A stretch of 6,632 nucleotides of DNA from an uncultured Pseudomonadota bacterium. Lineage in GTDB: Bacteria; Myxococcota; UBA796. Shown here one piece after another: positions 6,325-6,632 of the stretch. The notes under the pieces are model-generated. The model had not been told where the DNA came from. It searched no databases and was given only the letters and a program-made list of their open reading frames with translations. A program made the position numbers and the translations under genes. Within the stretch, counting starts at the first letter, position 1; the number at the start of each line of letters is the position of its first letter. The stretch spans positions 1 through 6,632 of the forward strand of contig CAJWHX010000194.1 of assembly GCA_913040875.1 (NCBI GenBank), given 5' to 3'.

Positions 6325-6632
6325 TTATGTTCTATCTTTTCGAGCTACTTTATCGGGGAGAGAAAGAACATCTTGCGTCACGTTTGTGTATGTAATATCT
6401 GTGCACTGCGGCTTAAGCCCCTTGTTTTCATCATTCGTTCTAAGACCGACAGGGTAGCCTTCAACAGTAGCATTGCTAATGGTCATATCTCGGATGTTGT
6501 TGGCTTGCTCGAATCCTGTTAGCGCATTGCTTTGGAAATCTGGTGTGTCTTTGCGGGCTACATTTGGCGTTCGGTCATCCTTTTGAATATGTAGACCATC
6601 GAAATCAAGGTTGCTAGCATACGAAGTATGAA
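6325..6632 (-). CDS. C-terminal end of a probable parallel beta-helix protein (cut by window edge)
   Basis: A minus-strand reading frame is open from the window edge to a TAA at 6325-6327, giving 101 visible residues and no start codon of its own. It shows regularly spaced, short beta-strand-like motifs with Asn/Thr turns: LDFDGLHIQKD (about visible residues 8-18), NNIRDMTISNATVEGYPVGL (44-63) and TDITYTNVTQDVLSL (77-91), then a basic tail KVARKDRT. This pattern is typical of right-handed parallel beta-helix proteins such as pectate-lyase-like polysaccharide lyases and surface proteins, which are usually secreted; signal peptide and catalytic part would lie beyond the edge. No catalytic residue can be assigned. 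It is upstream of the dehydratase on the same strand, with a 237-base gap that argues against a shared operon. Reality of the frame is likely; family is a pattern-based inference. Confidence 0.7.
   Translation of the reverse strand, partial: HTSYASNLDFDGLHIQKDDRTPNVARKDTPDFQSNALTGFEQANNIRDMTISNATVEGYPVGLRTNDENKGLKPQCTDITYTNVTQDVLSLPDKVARKDRT

Noticed and set aside
6274..6522. Plus-strand open frame of 82 codons
   Set aside because: It runs antisense to the open minus-strand frame with beta-helix-like pattern, is rich in unusual residues for its context, and has no clear ribosome-binding site.
2470..6632. One operon or functional system of the three minus-strand genes
   Set aside because: Gaps of 237 and 345 bases, separate ribosome-binding sites and unrelated predicted functions give no support for a joint system.

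Overview
The window reads as ordinary bacterial DNA: uninterrupted ATG-started genes with recognisable Shine-Dalgarno sequences, modest G+C by eye, and gaps of about 200-350 bases between genes. I cannot assign a lineage. The clear use of Shine-Dalgarno sites argues mildly against Bacteroidota. Large leucine-rich-repeat proteins and a fused LeuD-LeuC-type enzyme are accessory traits seen in several large-genome phyla.

Layout: a plus-strand gene (78-2267) encodes a 729-residue cytoplasmic leucine-rich-repeat protein with an internally duplicated, SAP-like helical N-terminus. It converges on a minus-strand gene (2470-3723) for a five-helix membrane protein with an N-terminal zinc ribbon and an apparently extracytoplasmic C-terminal domain, of no family I recognise. 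Upstream of that, on the same strand, come a 345-base gap without a convincing gene and then a 672-residue aconitase-superfamily dehydratase (4069-6087), in which a LeuD-like swivel domain precedes a LeuC-like catalytic domain. At the right edge, also on the minus strand, is the last ~101 codons of a gene cut by the window (6325-6632), whose sequence looks like the end of a parallel beta-helix protein.

The three minus-strand genes are 237-345 bases apart and have unrelated predicted roles, so they are probably separate transcription units. I see no intrinsic terminator with a proper U-tract, no tRNA or rRNA, no CRISPR array and no complete mobile element. A 21-base near-identical repeat (19 of 21) lies in two separate intergenic regions, each time just downstream of a minus-strand stop codon, and is the best non-coding signal.

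I found no convincing multi-gene system. The points most worth a second look are the swivel-first fused dehydratase with an unusual cluster motif, the unrecognised zinc-ribbon membrane protein, the duplicated N-terminus of the LRR protein, the dispersed 3'-flanking repeat, and the truncated beta-helix gene at the edge.
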